DNA of 64,000 nucleotides from Zelopaecilomyces penicillatus (Eukaryota > Ascomycota > Sordariomycetes > Hypocreales > Pseudodiploosporaceae). The notes beneath the pieces were generated by a model. That model was given only the letters and a program-made list of their open reading frames with translations. It searched no databases and was not told where the DNA came from. Shown here piece by piece: positions 32,700 to 43,900 of the stretch (position 1 is its first letter; the number at the start of each line of letters is the position of its first letter). Where the stretch lies: the NCBI GenBank assembly GCA_005765155.1, contig VCCP01000001.1, positions 7,192,001 through 7,256,000 of the forward strand. Direction: 5' to 3'. Position numbers and translations under genes: made by a program.

Positions 32700-34890
32700 A
32701 ATCATCATAGGTACCACTCAACCAACCCTCGCCTCACTTGCCGCCGAGCTTCAGGCTCTGCGCGAGAAGAATGTGAAACTCGAAGCCAAGTTACAAGCCA
32801 AACAGAAAGACCTCGGCGAAATCATCAAACCTCGCAAGCCAGGACCTTTCACCGGACATTCTGGATCACTCCAAATATTCCTAACGCAACTCAAAGCTTA
32901 CCACCAGTTCTACCCCCACCAGTTGCAAGAGGAATCTGCAAAAATCCTACACACCGCAGGATGCATAGAGGGGGCTGCCCTCAAATGGTTCGAACCCATT
33001 ATGAGAGACTACATGAACGAGGAGGAAAAAGACCAGGATAACGAAACCAAAAAGATCTTTCAAAAATACAACAACTTTGAAGACGCGATCAAAGAAGTCT
33101 TTGGACAAGTAGACAAAGAGAGAGCTGCAATCGAAAAACTCAAACTACTACGCCAACGCGGATCAGCCTCGGACTACGCCTCAGAATTCAGACAGATCAC
33201 CTCACGGATCACCTAGGAAGACAATACACTAATGGAGTACTTCTATAACGGACTCAAGGAAGAAGTCAAGGATAAACTCTTCAGGGAGGACAGACCTGAA
33301 AATTTGGCCAAGTACATCGGAATAGCTACCAAGATTGATGACAGACAGTTTGCACGACGCAAACAAAGGAAAACCAAAGGATCAGGATGGAGTGATTTTG
33401 GACGAAAACCACGACACCAGTCCAATCAAGGCAGACGCAGAGAAGAACCCATTGCCTATGGACATACCCTGAATCCTGGAAGAATAGAACTCAACGCAAC
33501 CCAGAAAAGAGATATATCGAAAGTCCAATGTTACAACTGTAATGGATATGGACATATCTCCCGGCAATACGAACAACCCAAGAAAGACAAGAAATCTTGG
33601 AAACCAGTACCCAACGCACGACGAAGCGCACACACCATGGCCACAAACGGACGAACCCTGGCCATGACAGGACGAAGAGGATGGGGACGAGGACGACCCG
33701 GAAACTACGGACACCCCACACCCCGACAGTCACCAATGCTGCGGACCACGCTAACCCAATCCGGTACCGCACAATAGGACCAACAACTGGATATGGACAC
33801 AGATGAGGAAGAATACTTCAAAGAGATTCCGGACCGACAAGTAATCCCTGCCACGGACAACAAAAACACCCTGGTTGAAGATAAAACAACAAGCAACAGC
33901 TCGGACTCCAGCTCTTCAGAATCCGAGAGCGAAGAACCTCTCAGGACAACTCAATACCATGCTACACCATATCCACCACCTAAGAGTGCTGCCCATAAAC
34001 ACCTTAAAGAAGCAGCAATCAAACTTACACAAGTACCAAGCCACGCGGACAGAGTCAACCTTCAACTCACAATCACCAAATACATTCATGAATGGACGTT
34101 GGAAGAAGGCCTAGGCGTCCCTGTCCCAGGAGACCACCTTGGAAGAGCCTTCATATTGAAAACCAACTACAGCAAACACGAAGACGATCATGCACTCCTA
34201 GACCCTAATCATGTTTTCCACAGCGAAATCAGTTGGATATCATGCATCGACTTCTCCTGTTTTCAACACCAGAAAACAAAAATCCAGAACGAATTCTTCC
34301 CACGCCATATAAGAGCACGAGGAATCAAGAATATCCTCACAGGAGATCAATTCATCGACTGGTACGAGGCTGAGTACTTTGCACCTTTTGGAATTGGCGT
34401 GTTCGAACCACACCCCAAAACCCCAGAAGAATGCAGACAAGGAGCCGAAAACAAAGACTGCAAGTCCATCTATTGCGAGGTCCACAAATGGGAAAAACTC
34501 GAATTAGGACACAACGGACCACAACTCACAGACTGTGGAAAAGAGGACTTATATGATTGCACCAACCTCAAGTGCGATGTACACTCACAACAGAAGCTGG
34601 TACAATAGCACGAAAGACGACTACTGGAAGACAGTATCCCAGGGAGGACTCAGTGCGAAGCCACGATGGCGATCAACTGCAACAAACCCCGGTGCAGACA
34701 ACATGCGGAAGAAAACAAACGCATGTACGAGGAAATGAAGAACCTCCACAAACGAGAATTCAACTTCCGAACCCACAAAGGAAGTCAAGCCGATCGAACT
34801 CTATACCATATAATCACTCAAGGCTTGGACAGAACAAATTACAACGGATCATACAAGGAATACAATCCCGGAAACTCAAAAAACGAGTAA
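32700..34890 (+). pseudogene. TE2 Gag
   Basis: The exact start is unclear; the first good coding begins near 32700 with a short coiled coil, then the capsid region (W-F-E-P, R-Q-R-G-S-A-S-D-Y). TAG interrupts near 33214, 33775 and 34606, at Trp-like positions. The zinc knuckle is damaged: C-Y-N-C-N-G-Y-G-H-I-S-R-Q-Y has Tyr for the last Cys. The C-terminal extension is shared with TE1 and ends at TAA 34888-34890. The first 250 codons are only distantly similar to TE1 Gag. Confidence 0.8.
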
Positions 34891-37800
34891 AGTCGCCTGT
34901 AAGAGGGTTACAGCGCGACCACCCACGAAAGACCCTCTATGCAACAAGCACCAACGGGCTCAAACTAACGACGGAAATACGGATCATGGGACATTATTTC
35001 CACGCTCTAGTGGACAGCGGAGCAATAGGCAATTACATATCACCAAAAGCCGTGAATCGCACACGACTACCATAGCGGGACAAGGAAGAACCATACCCCT
35101 TGTATAACCTGGAAGGAAATACCTTCGCCTATAATAGAGGACAGATCGACAAAGAGACTGATCATCTCCAATTCGAAGTCCAAGGACATCAAGACAGTGC
35201 TACATTCGATGTAATGGACACTGGAGAATACGAACTTGTGTTAGGCCACCCCTGGTTATTTGATAGTAACCCACAGATCGATTGGAAGACAGGCCAGATG
35301 CGATGGAGCGACACCGCATCATCTCCAAGAAATCACGAAGATCCAACGACAATGGGCAAAGCGAAGAAAGTACGCTTTATGGCTACCGAGAAGGGCCTCC
35401 CACCGGGAAATCACACCAAAAAACGACATAACGGTCGACAGCGACAAACCCGACGGGTTATTGCCGCCCTTAGGACAACAATGGAGCAACTACGAGAACA
35501 CTCCAAGGACGAATCACCCTCAGACATGGAAAAACGACTTGCACCTATACCAGAAGAATACCACAAGTACATCAAACTGTTTCGCGAAGAGCTCGAAACA
35601 AAGCTCCCCTTGCACAACCAATAGGACCACGAAATTCAGATCATGGACGGAAAGAAGCCTACTTTCACCAAGATCTACACACTGAACGCCAAGGAACTCG
35701 AAACATTACGAGAGTACCTTGACGAAATGCTTGAAAAGGGATATATCCAACCATCCACATCCGAAGCAGGATACCCTATCATGTTTGTACCGAAAAAGAA
35801 TGGCAAGCTACGACTGGTTATGGATTACCGATTATTGAATGCAGTCACAATCAAGGATCGGACACCCTTACCGTTAATTAACGAACTACGCGATCGATTG
35901 CATGGAATGAACTGGTTTACTACTCTAGACCTCAAAGGAGCGTACAACTTGATTCGAATGAAGAAAGGCGACGAATAGAAAACCGCTTTCAGAACCAAGT
36001 TTGGACTTTTCGAGTATCTGGTAATGCCTTTCGGCTTAACCAATGCCCCTGCAACATTCCAGCGCATGATCAACAACGTTCTCCAAGAACATTTGGATAT
36101 CTTCATAGTAGTCTACCTAGACGACATCCTGATCTTCTCCCGAACGGAAGAAGAACACAGAGAACACGTCCATAAGGTACTACAACTACTCCAAGACAAC
36201 AATCTTCTCATCGAACCAGAAAAATGTGAATTTCACAAGCAAACGGTTACCTTCCTAGGACATATCTTCTCACCAGGTGAAATTCGAATGGAACCAGCAA
36301 AAATCGCTGCAGTACGTGACTGGCCGACGCCACGAGACGTTACGAACGTACAAGAGTTTTTGGGCTTCACCAACTACTACCGAAAGTTCATCCACGACTA
36401 TAGCAAAATAGCCACGCCACTCACCGAATACACTAAGAAAGATCGCAAATTCCTATAAAAACCCAATGTGGATACCGCATTTGAAGAACTCAAGAAGCAA
36501 ATCTGCGAAGAACCTATACTAGCGATGTACGATCCAGACAAACCTACGGAACTCGAAACTGATGCTTCAAACTACGCCATCGGAGCGCAGATTGGACAAC
36601 AAGATAACGAAGATAGACTACGACCTATCGCCTTCTACTCCAAGAAACTTCATAGAGCAGAACTCAATTATCCAATCTACAACAAGGAATTCATGGCCAT
36701 CATCAAAGCTTTTGACGAATTCTCACATTATTTACGAGGAAGCAACCACCGAATAAAGGTTTTTACCGATCACAAGAACATCTCTTACTTCGCTACCACA
36801 CAGAAGTTAAACGCACGACAAACCCGCTACGCAGAGACCCTTGCGGATTACGACTACGAAATCATCCACCGCAAAGGATCCGAAAACAGCAGAGCAGACG
36901 CTCTAAGCCGACAAAGCGACCATGATAATGGAAAGCCTCATCATAAAGGACAAATCTTTCAAATAACCGAATCAGGCACGCTACAGATGAAACTAAACGC
37001 TACATACCAAGTTATATCAGCTAACCCTGTCTTGAAACGAGTCAAGCAAGCGTACTCCTCAGAAGACATAGCAAAGGCACCTGAAGGCACAAAATGGAAA
37101 GATGGACATTACGAGTATGACGAGAAACTCTGGATACCTGGAGAACTCCAGGAAACCATCATACGAGAATTACATGAATCCCCTGTCCATGGTCACCAAG
37201 GAATCACAAAGACCACAGAACGAGCACAAAGATACTACGGATTCAAAGGACTACGACGAGTAGTCCAGAAGGTCATAAGTGACTGCGTCACTTGTGGACG
37301 AACCAAGCTGGCAAGACACAAACCATATGGAGAGTTACAACCGCTACCAGTGCCTACGCGACCATGGGAATCAGTATCGTTCGACTTCATTGTCAAACTA
37401 CCCCTATCAGTAGAACCCCTTACGGGAGTAGCCTATGACTCGATATGGGTTATTGTAGAAAGACTAACGAAGTTCTCATACTTCATACCCTATATTGAAG
37501 CAAGCTCGGCAGAAGATCTTGCCTACAACTTCAATAGAATGGTAGTAAGCTCACACAGCTTACCAGAGGAAATCATCTCCGACAGAGAAACAGCCTTTAC
37601 CTCTAAATTTTAGCAAGGATTGATGGGATATCTTAGGACCAGACACAGACTCAGTACCACCTATCACCCACAAACGGACGGACAAACGGAACGGATCAAT
37701 CAGATTATTGAAGGATACTTACGCGCTTACATTAATTACCACCAAGACGATTGGGTAAAACACCTACCAACCGCGCAACTAGCTTACAACACATCCGTTT

Positions 37801-38639
37801 CCGAATCAACACAACTCACGCCAATATACGCCAATTATGGATTCACACCGGAAGCATTTCACCTACCACGCCAAGAGGGACCAAAATCGGAAAAGGCCAT
37901 GCTTGACGCCACACAAAAACGACAATTGCACGAAGAACTCCATGCACAACTCCAAATCGTCCGCAACAGAATGAAACACTATGCGGATCAACAAAGATTA
38001 AAGGGACCAATCTTTAAAGAGGGAGACATGGTATACCTTTTGCGCTACACACCAGGCAAAAATTCTCCAAACATTACAACAACACGACCAAGCGACAAAT
38101 TGGATTTCAAGAAACTTAGACCTTTCAAAGTTAAGAAGGCCATTTCCAACACCAACTACAAACTTTCACTACCAAAGAACATACGGTTACACCCCGTGTT
38201 CCACATTTCCTTACTAAGCAAGGCACCCGACAACGCGAAGGAACACACAACAATACAAGTGGAAGCAGTCAAAAAAGAATAGGAAGTAGAGACAATATTG
38301 GACACTAGATGGGAAAACAAGCGAAATGAATACCTCGTTAAATGGAAAGGCTTCGGACCCGAAGACAATACATGGGAACCCGCTAACCATTTGAACCACT
38401 GCCGCCCGATGCTACGACAGTTCCTTCGGAACCAGTCGGCCCGGCCAAAGACCCCAAATCAACAAACTCGTCGCCCAAACCCAAGGAAGACCAATCCATC
38501 TCATTCGGAGCACCTAGGAACTGCAAATCCGACACCACATGATGCTCATGTGCCTCTAGGACAGGAACCAGATCAATCCCATCTTCAGCATCCAACTCCT
38601 CCAAACCCCGACGAACCAACTCAGAGCTTCGCTCTTTAG
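34875..38639 (+). pseudogene. TE2 Pol (PR-RT-RH-IN-chromodomain)
   Basis: -1 frame to gag. Protease A-L-V-D-S-G-A, RT Y-L-D-D (near 36115), RNase H E-T-D-A-S-N, integrase finger H-x3-H with C-V-T-C intact, integrase core aspartates (F-D-F-I-V, S-D-R-E), and a chromodomain E-Y-L-V-K-W-K-G-F-G-P-E-D-N-T-W near 38340. TAG/TAA stops near 35073, 35622, 35976, 36456, 37611 and 38280; most correspond to Trp in TE1 or in the family. The Pro-rich tail ends at 38639 and overlaps the antisense gene by about 257 bp. Confidence 0.85.
34878..34919 (+). promoter_or_regulatory. Programmed -1 frameshift signal at TE2 gag/pol junction
   Basis: The same A AAA AAC (34878-34884), spacer and 11-bp hairpin as in TE1, unchanged base for base although the two elements differ nearby. 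Confidence 0.85.
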
Positions 38640-39095
38640 CCTTCTTCTTGAGCTTGCGGATACGAGATAAGCGGTTTAGAGCTGAAGAGAGCTATGACTG
38701 TAACTCAGACAATTGATCTTGGATATCTAAGATATTTTCTCCAGTTTCCTCTTCTTCGGAGTCTAAACGACGGCGTTGCTCCAAAAGTTTCGTTACTAAC
38801 GAAATCAGCAAGAATTGGACGTTTGGACACAACGAGAGTGCGCACGTGAAGATGCCACCAAAACACCATCGCAGGAGCGACCCCGCTTCACACACGCCAC
38901 ACAACGGCTACTGTTTTCCGCCATACGGCAAGATTGTTTTCGTTTGAAACAATAAGAACACAGCATATCTACTGTTTCACTATCGAAATCCACTCCCTCA
39001 GCTAGCACAGAACGTTCGATACCGTTAACAAGCACGACACGCTCAATAGTCTTCTTGGAAGGACATTGCGGTTTCCTAATACAACCTAACATCAT
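38383..39095 (-). pseudogene. Antisense two-exon gene in TE2: Zn2Cys6-spaced cysteine cluster plus coiled coil
   Basis: Exon 1 39095-38846, intron 38845-38796 (50 bp, GTGCGC...GTTAG, with a TGCTGAT branch-like word), exon 2 38795-38383; 221 codons including the stop. The intron sits at the same place and phase (1, after Ser-Ser) as in TE1 although its sequence is unrelated. The cysteine cluster C-S-Y-C ... C-D-G has the same x2-x6-x8-x2-x6 spacing. Exon 2 begins with a Glu/Arg/Leu-rich coiled coil, followed by S-E-L-V-R-R-G-L-E-E-L-D and an acidic tail. One internal TAG (38692-38694), most simply CAG to TAG. Overall protein similarity to the TE1 copy is moderate, lower than in pol. Confidence 0.7.
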
Positions 39096-39205
39096 AAGAA
39101 ACAATTCGACGCGACATGAGTCCCATAACTCACAAAATATTAAGGAAGGAAGGAAAGGTGTGCCTACGGGCCTTGAGGACAAGACCTTTTGAGAGGGAGA
39201 CATCG

Positions 39206-39662
39206 TGTCACAACCCAACAGCCAAGGTCGTACGGTGGGCCTCGGTCACGTGACTTGTGATGTCACTAGGTACGTACCGGAGGCTTGGAACTGTATGGAA
39301 TTGGATCACGATTCTAAAGGTGATCCTGGGCTCAGGATCACTCTTGAAACCGTGATCCAACGGGACGGCTCACGATTCTGAGCGTGATCCAGCAATAAGG
39401 ATCACGGCTCAAATCGTGATCCATGATGTATATATACGCCCTCAATTTTCACTCTTTAGACATAGCTTAGATAGTTATCAACACACTTTCAACTTCATCG
39501 TATTGTTCGCTACCGCTCACTACGCTGAGACTTGACCCCTGGTTACGATACTCGGTATCTATCACCAACGTGACAGACATATTGCTCAGAACGCCCCGAC
39601 TCATCTGCCAACATAAACCCTTTTCGTTAGGTTTATCCCTTGGGAATTCACCAAACGTCACA
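39206..39662 (+). repeat. TE2 3' LTR (457 bp)
   Basis: Starts TGTCACA, ends CGTCACA, preceded by a purine tract GAGAGGGAGACATCG. This less mutated copy shows seven GGATCAC/GTGATCC words between about 39302 and 39423. Confidence 0.95.
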
Positions 39663-39667
39663 CTAAG

Positions 39668-39770
39668 CTTGCTTCTAGATAAGGAATAAAATAAGAGAAC
39701 TTTATTAATCTTTTTATAATAACCTATATAGAGTTATAAGCTACTTTTATAAGAGATTCTATAAATAGGG
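39668..39770 (-). mobile_element. Element 0, short piece between TE2 and element A
   Basis: 103 bp that align with element A at about 41815-41905. It ends in TAGGG (39766-39770), the likely target-site duplication of element A (decayed to TAAGG at 55330-55334). Confidence 0.6.
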
Positions 39771-40199
39771 TGTGATGTTTAGTGAATTCCTAAGGGATAA
39801 ATCTAATAAAAGGGGTTTATATTAGCAGATGAGTTAGGGTATTCTAAGCAATATATCTATTATATTAATAATGGATATAGAGTATTATAACTAGGGGTCA
39901 AGTATTAGTATAGTGAGTGATAGCAAATAATATAATAAAGTTAAAGATATATTAATAATTATCTAAGCTATATCTAAAGAGTAAAATAATAAGGGTATAT
40001 ATATATATTATAAATCACTTGGATTATTTATTATATAAGTAATAATTCTAGTGATTTAAATTGCTGGCTTATCTAGCTTATTACTATTCTTATAATGATT
40101 TTATTAATCTATCCTAATTGATCCTCTTCCTTTATAGTATATACCTTTCTCTAGTTATATAATCAGCCTATTATATAATTATATTATTAGGTTATGATA
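39771..40199 (-). repeat. Left LTR of element A
   Basis: Begins TGTGATGTTTAGTGAATTCC, the reverse of the TE1 LTR end; ends GTTATGATA, the decayed reverse of TGTCACGACC. 429 bp. Confidence 0.8.
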
Positions 40200-40317
40200 T
40201 AATATCTCTCTTCTAATAATCTTACCCTTAAGGCTTATTAATTATTCCTTTATAAAATATAATTCTAGCTATAATTATAGGTATAATTCCTTTCTTCTTC
40301 CTTTATATTTTAATATA

Positions 40318-40935
40318 ATACCTTAAGGTATCTTAAAATATTATACCAGTTAGAAGATTAATTAGTATAAAAGTCTTATAATCCTTATTAAGGGCACTAA
40401 TAATATCATTATATCTTATTCCTTTTATTCTTAATATTACTTAATATATTATATAATTAAAGTAACTTCTTATTATTCTAAGTGTATTTATTATGGTTAT
40501 TCTTATAATAGTTTAGGAATAACTATATCCTTAGATATATTTTTCTGTTTTATCTTATTTTTTAGAAGGTAATTGATTTATCTAATTATAAAGATTCTAT
40601 TAAAAAAGAATTATATTAAGTAAGAGGAGAAGGAGATAGAGAGATAACTCTAGGTAGTATAGAAGGCAGTATTCATTATAGTAGTATAATTAAATTATTT
40701 GCATCATTAGTATTAATCTATAGTATTATAGGGTTATAAGATAGTAAAGTGGGGTTTATAGTTATTGGATGATTTAGATATAGCTAAGTAGATAGAGTTG
40801 GATATAGTGATTGAGATCTAGTTATTAAGGGATTTTAATATAATTGATTAGAACTTGATTTTCTAGGATGGCTCCTTATCTTCTAGTAGTATTATTATAT
40901 TAGGGATTAATAATAGTTTAGGTAGTTAAGGGGTT
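40318..40935 (+). pseudogene. Decayed antisense gene in element A
   Basis: Plus-strand remnant aligning over its whole length with the TE1 antisense gene: ATACCTTAAGGTATCTTAAA against the start region, the zinc-cluster region with Cys to Tyr decay, and a 3' part ending beside the old chromodomain. Many stops. Confidence 0.6.
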
Positions 40936-43900
40936 CTTATAAGTTTTTCTTGGGTTTAAACCCTTTTTATTTAATTAGGTACTCTTTCTTATTATTATTT
41001 AGCCTATAGTTTATAATTGTTTTGATTTCTTATTCTTCTTTTACTATATATACTATAATATCTATATATTCTTTTGAGTTATCTAATGCTTTATTTAGTA
41101 AAGAAATATAAAATATAGAGTATAATTATATATTCTTTAATAGTAAAAGTTTATAATTAATATTAGAAATAGCTTTCTTAACTTTGAATAATCCAAGTTT
41201 CTTAAAATCCAATTTATTACTTGATTATATTATAATAATATTTAGAGAAGTTTTACCTGATATATAATATAAAAGGTATACTATATCTCTCTCTTTAAAG
41301 ATTAATCCCTTTAATCTTTATTAATTTATATAATATTTCATTCTATTATAGATAAGCTAGAGTTATATATAGAGTTCTTTATATAATTATCATTTTTATA
41401 TAATATTAAGTATAGCTTTTTCTGATTTTAGTCCTTCTTAGTATAATAGATAAAATACTTCTAATATAAATCTATAATTAATATATATTGATATAAGTTA
41501 TATTGATTTAGAAATGGATATATTATAGGCTAGTTATATAATTGATAGATGTTTTATTTAATTATCTTAGTAATAATTAATATAAGTATATAAATATTCT
41601 TTAATAATTTAATTGATTTATTCTATTTATCTATCTATTTATAAATAATAGGTAGTATTGAGTTTATATCTAGTTCTAAGATATCCTATTAATCCTTACT
41701 AAAACTTAAAGGTAAAGATTATTTCTCTATTAAAGATGATTTCCTCTAATAAGCTATATAAGCTTACTATCACTCTATTAAAGCTATAGATAAGATCCTC
41801 TATTAAGCTTGCTTTAAGATAGGGTATAAAGTATAAGAACTTTATTAGTCTTTCTATAATAACCCATATTAAGTTATAGGCTACTTCTATAAGGGATTCT
41901 ATTAATAGGGGTAGTTTAATAATAAAGTTAAATGATATTAATTCCTATAATTATATAGGTATTAGTAGTGGTTATAACTCTCTATATAGTTTATATTTTA
42001 CCAGCTTGATTTATCTATAAATAATACAATTACTTATAACTTTCTGGATTATTTATTATAGTCCTTTAAATCTATAATATCTTTATACTTATTCTATAGT
42101 CTTTATAATTCCTTGATAATTATAAATAAGGGATTTATATAGTTCTTATATAATGGTTTTCTAGAGTTCTTTAGGTATCTAGAGTTTCTTATTATACTTA
42201 TAGTATCTATCTTTTTATTTTATACCTTTAAATACCTTTACTATATCTTCTAAGGAATATACTTATTTAACTCTCTTTAAGATAGGGTTAGCTAATATAA
42301 CTTAATATATAGTATTTAGTTTTATTTATAGTATACCTAAATCGAATATTTAGAAGATTTATTCTTTATAATAAGGCTTCCTATTATTATAATCGCTTCT
42401 TTAACTTAGAGCATCTGCTCTATCATTTTCGAATCCTTTATAATAGATGATTTTATAGTTATAATCCATAAGGGTTTCTATATAGCAGGTTTATTATATA
42501 TTTAGTTTCTATATAATAGTAAAGTAAGAGATATTCTTATAATTAATAAAAACCTTTATTTAATGATTGCTTCCTTATAAATAATATAAGAATTTATTAA
42601 AAGCTTTAATAATAGCTATAAATTCTTTATTATAGATTAGATAATTAAGTTCTATTTTATAAAGTTTCTTAGAGTAGAAGGCTATAGATTATAGTCTGCC
42701 TTTATTATCTTATTATTTAATCTATGCTCTAATAATATAGTTTAAAGCATTAGTTTTGAGTTCTATAGGTTTATCAGGATTATATATTGCTAATATAGGT
42801 TCTTTATAGATTCACTTTTTAAGTTCTTTAAATATAATATTTATATTAGGTTTCTATAGGAATTTATAATCTTTCTTAGTATATTCAATAAATAATATAG
42901 CTATTTTATTATAATTATAGATGAACTTTTAATAGTAATTAGTAAAGCCTAAAAACTCTTATATATTTATAATGTTTTATAGTATCAGCTAATTATATAT
43001 TATAATGATTTTTATTGATTCTATTTGAATTTCATCTAATAAGAAGATATATCCTAGGAAGGTAATTATATATTTATAAAATTTATATTTTTTAGATTTA
43101 ATAAGAAGATTATTATTTTAGAGTAATTATAATACCTTATAGATATGTTCTTTATATTCTTCTTCTATCTAGGAGAAGATTAGGATATTATCTAGATAGA
43201 CTATTATAAAGATATTTAAATATTCTTAGAGAATATTATTGATTATATATTAGAATGTTATAAAGGTATTGATTAAGCTAAAAGGTATTATTAAATATTT
43301 AAAAAGTCTAAACTTAGTTCTGAAAATGGTTTTTTATTTATTGCCTTTTTTTATTTAAATTAAGTTATATACTTCTTTAAGGTCTAGGGTAATAAATCAG
43401 TTTATCCTATATAATCGGTTATATAATTTATTAATTAATAATAAGGGTATCCAATCCTTGATTATAACTATATTTAATAATCAATAATCTATAATTAATT
43501 ATAGTTTACTATTCTTTTTAAATATAAATATAATAGGGTATTCTGCTTTAGATATAAATAATTAAATATATCTCTTTTTAAGTATTTTATTAAGGTACTC
43601 TTATAATATTTTAAGTTTCTTGATATTTAATATATAGATCTTAGTGAAAGTAGGCTTCTTTCTATCTATGATTTGAATTTTATAGTCCTATTAGTTGTAT
43701 AAGGGGAGCTTTATTTTAAGCTCTTTGTAAAATAGTTTTATATACTTATAGTATTCTTCTGATATAGGTATAAGTTGTTTTTCTATATCTAAGAGTGATT
43801 TATCTTTGGAGTATTCTTATAGTTACTTTATTATTATCCTAAGGGTGGTAATAACCCATTGGGTTTATTATTATTAATTATTATATTATCTTTTGGTATG

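Larger units (their letters stand above)
32173..39667 (+). mobile_element. TE2: chromodomain Ty3/Gypsy retrotransposon with target-site duplication
   Basis: Element 32178-39662 (7485 bp), flanked by CTAAG at 32173-32177 and 39663-39667. LTRs of 457 bp. Same gene order as TE1. From about 33.6 to 38.24 kb it is nearly identical to TE1, while U3, 5' gag and the 3' end (chromodomain, tail, antisense gene) are clearly diverged; R-U5 and the leader are again close. Point stops break gag and pol. Confidence 0.92.
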
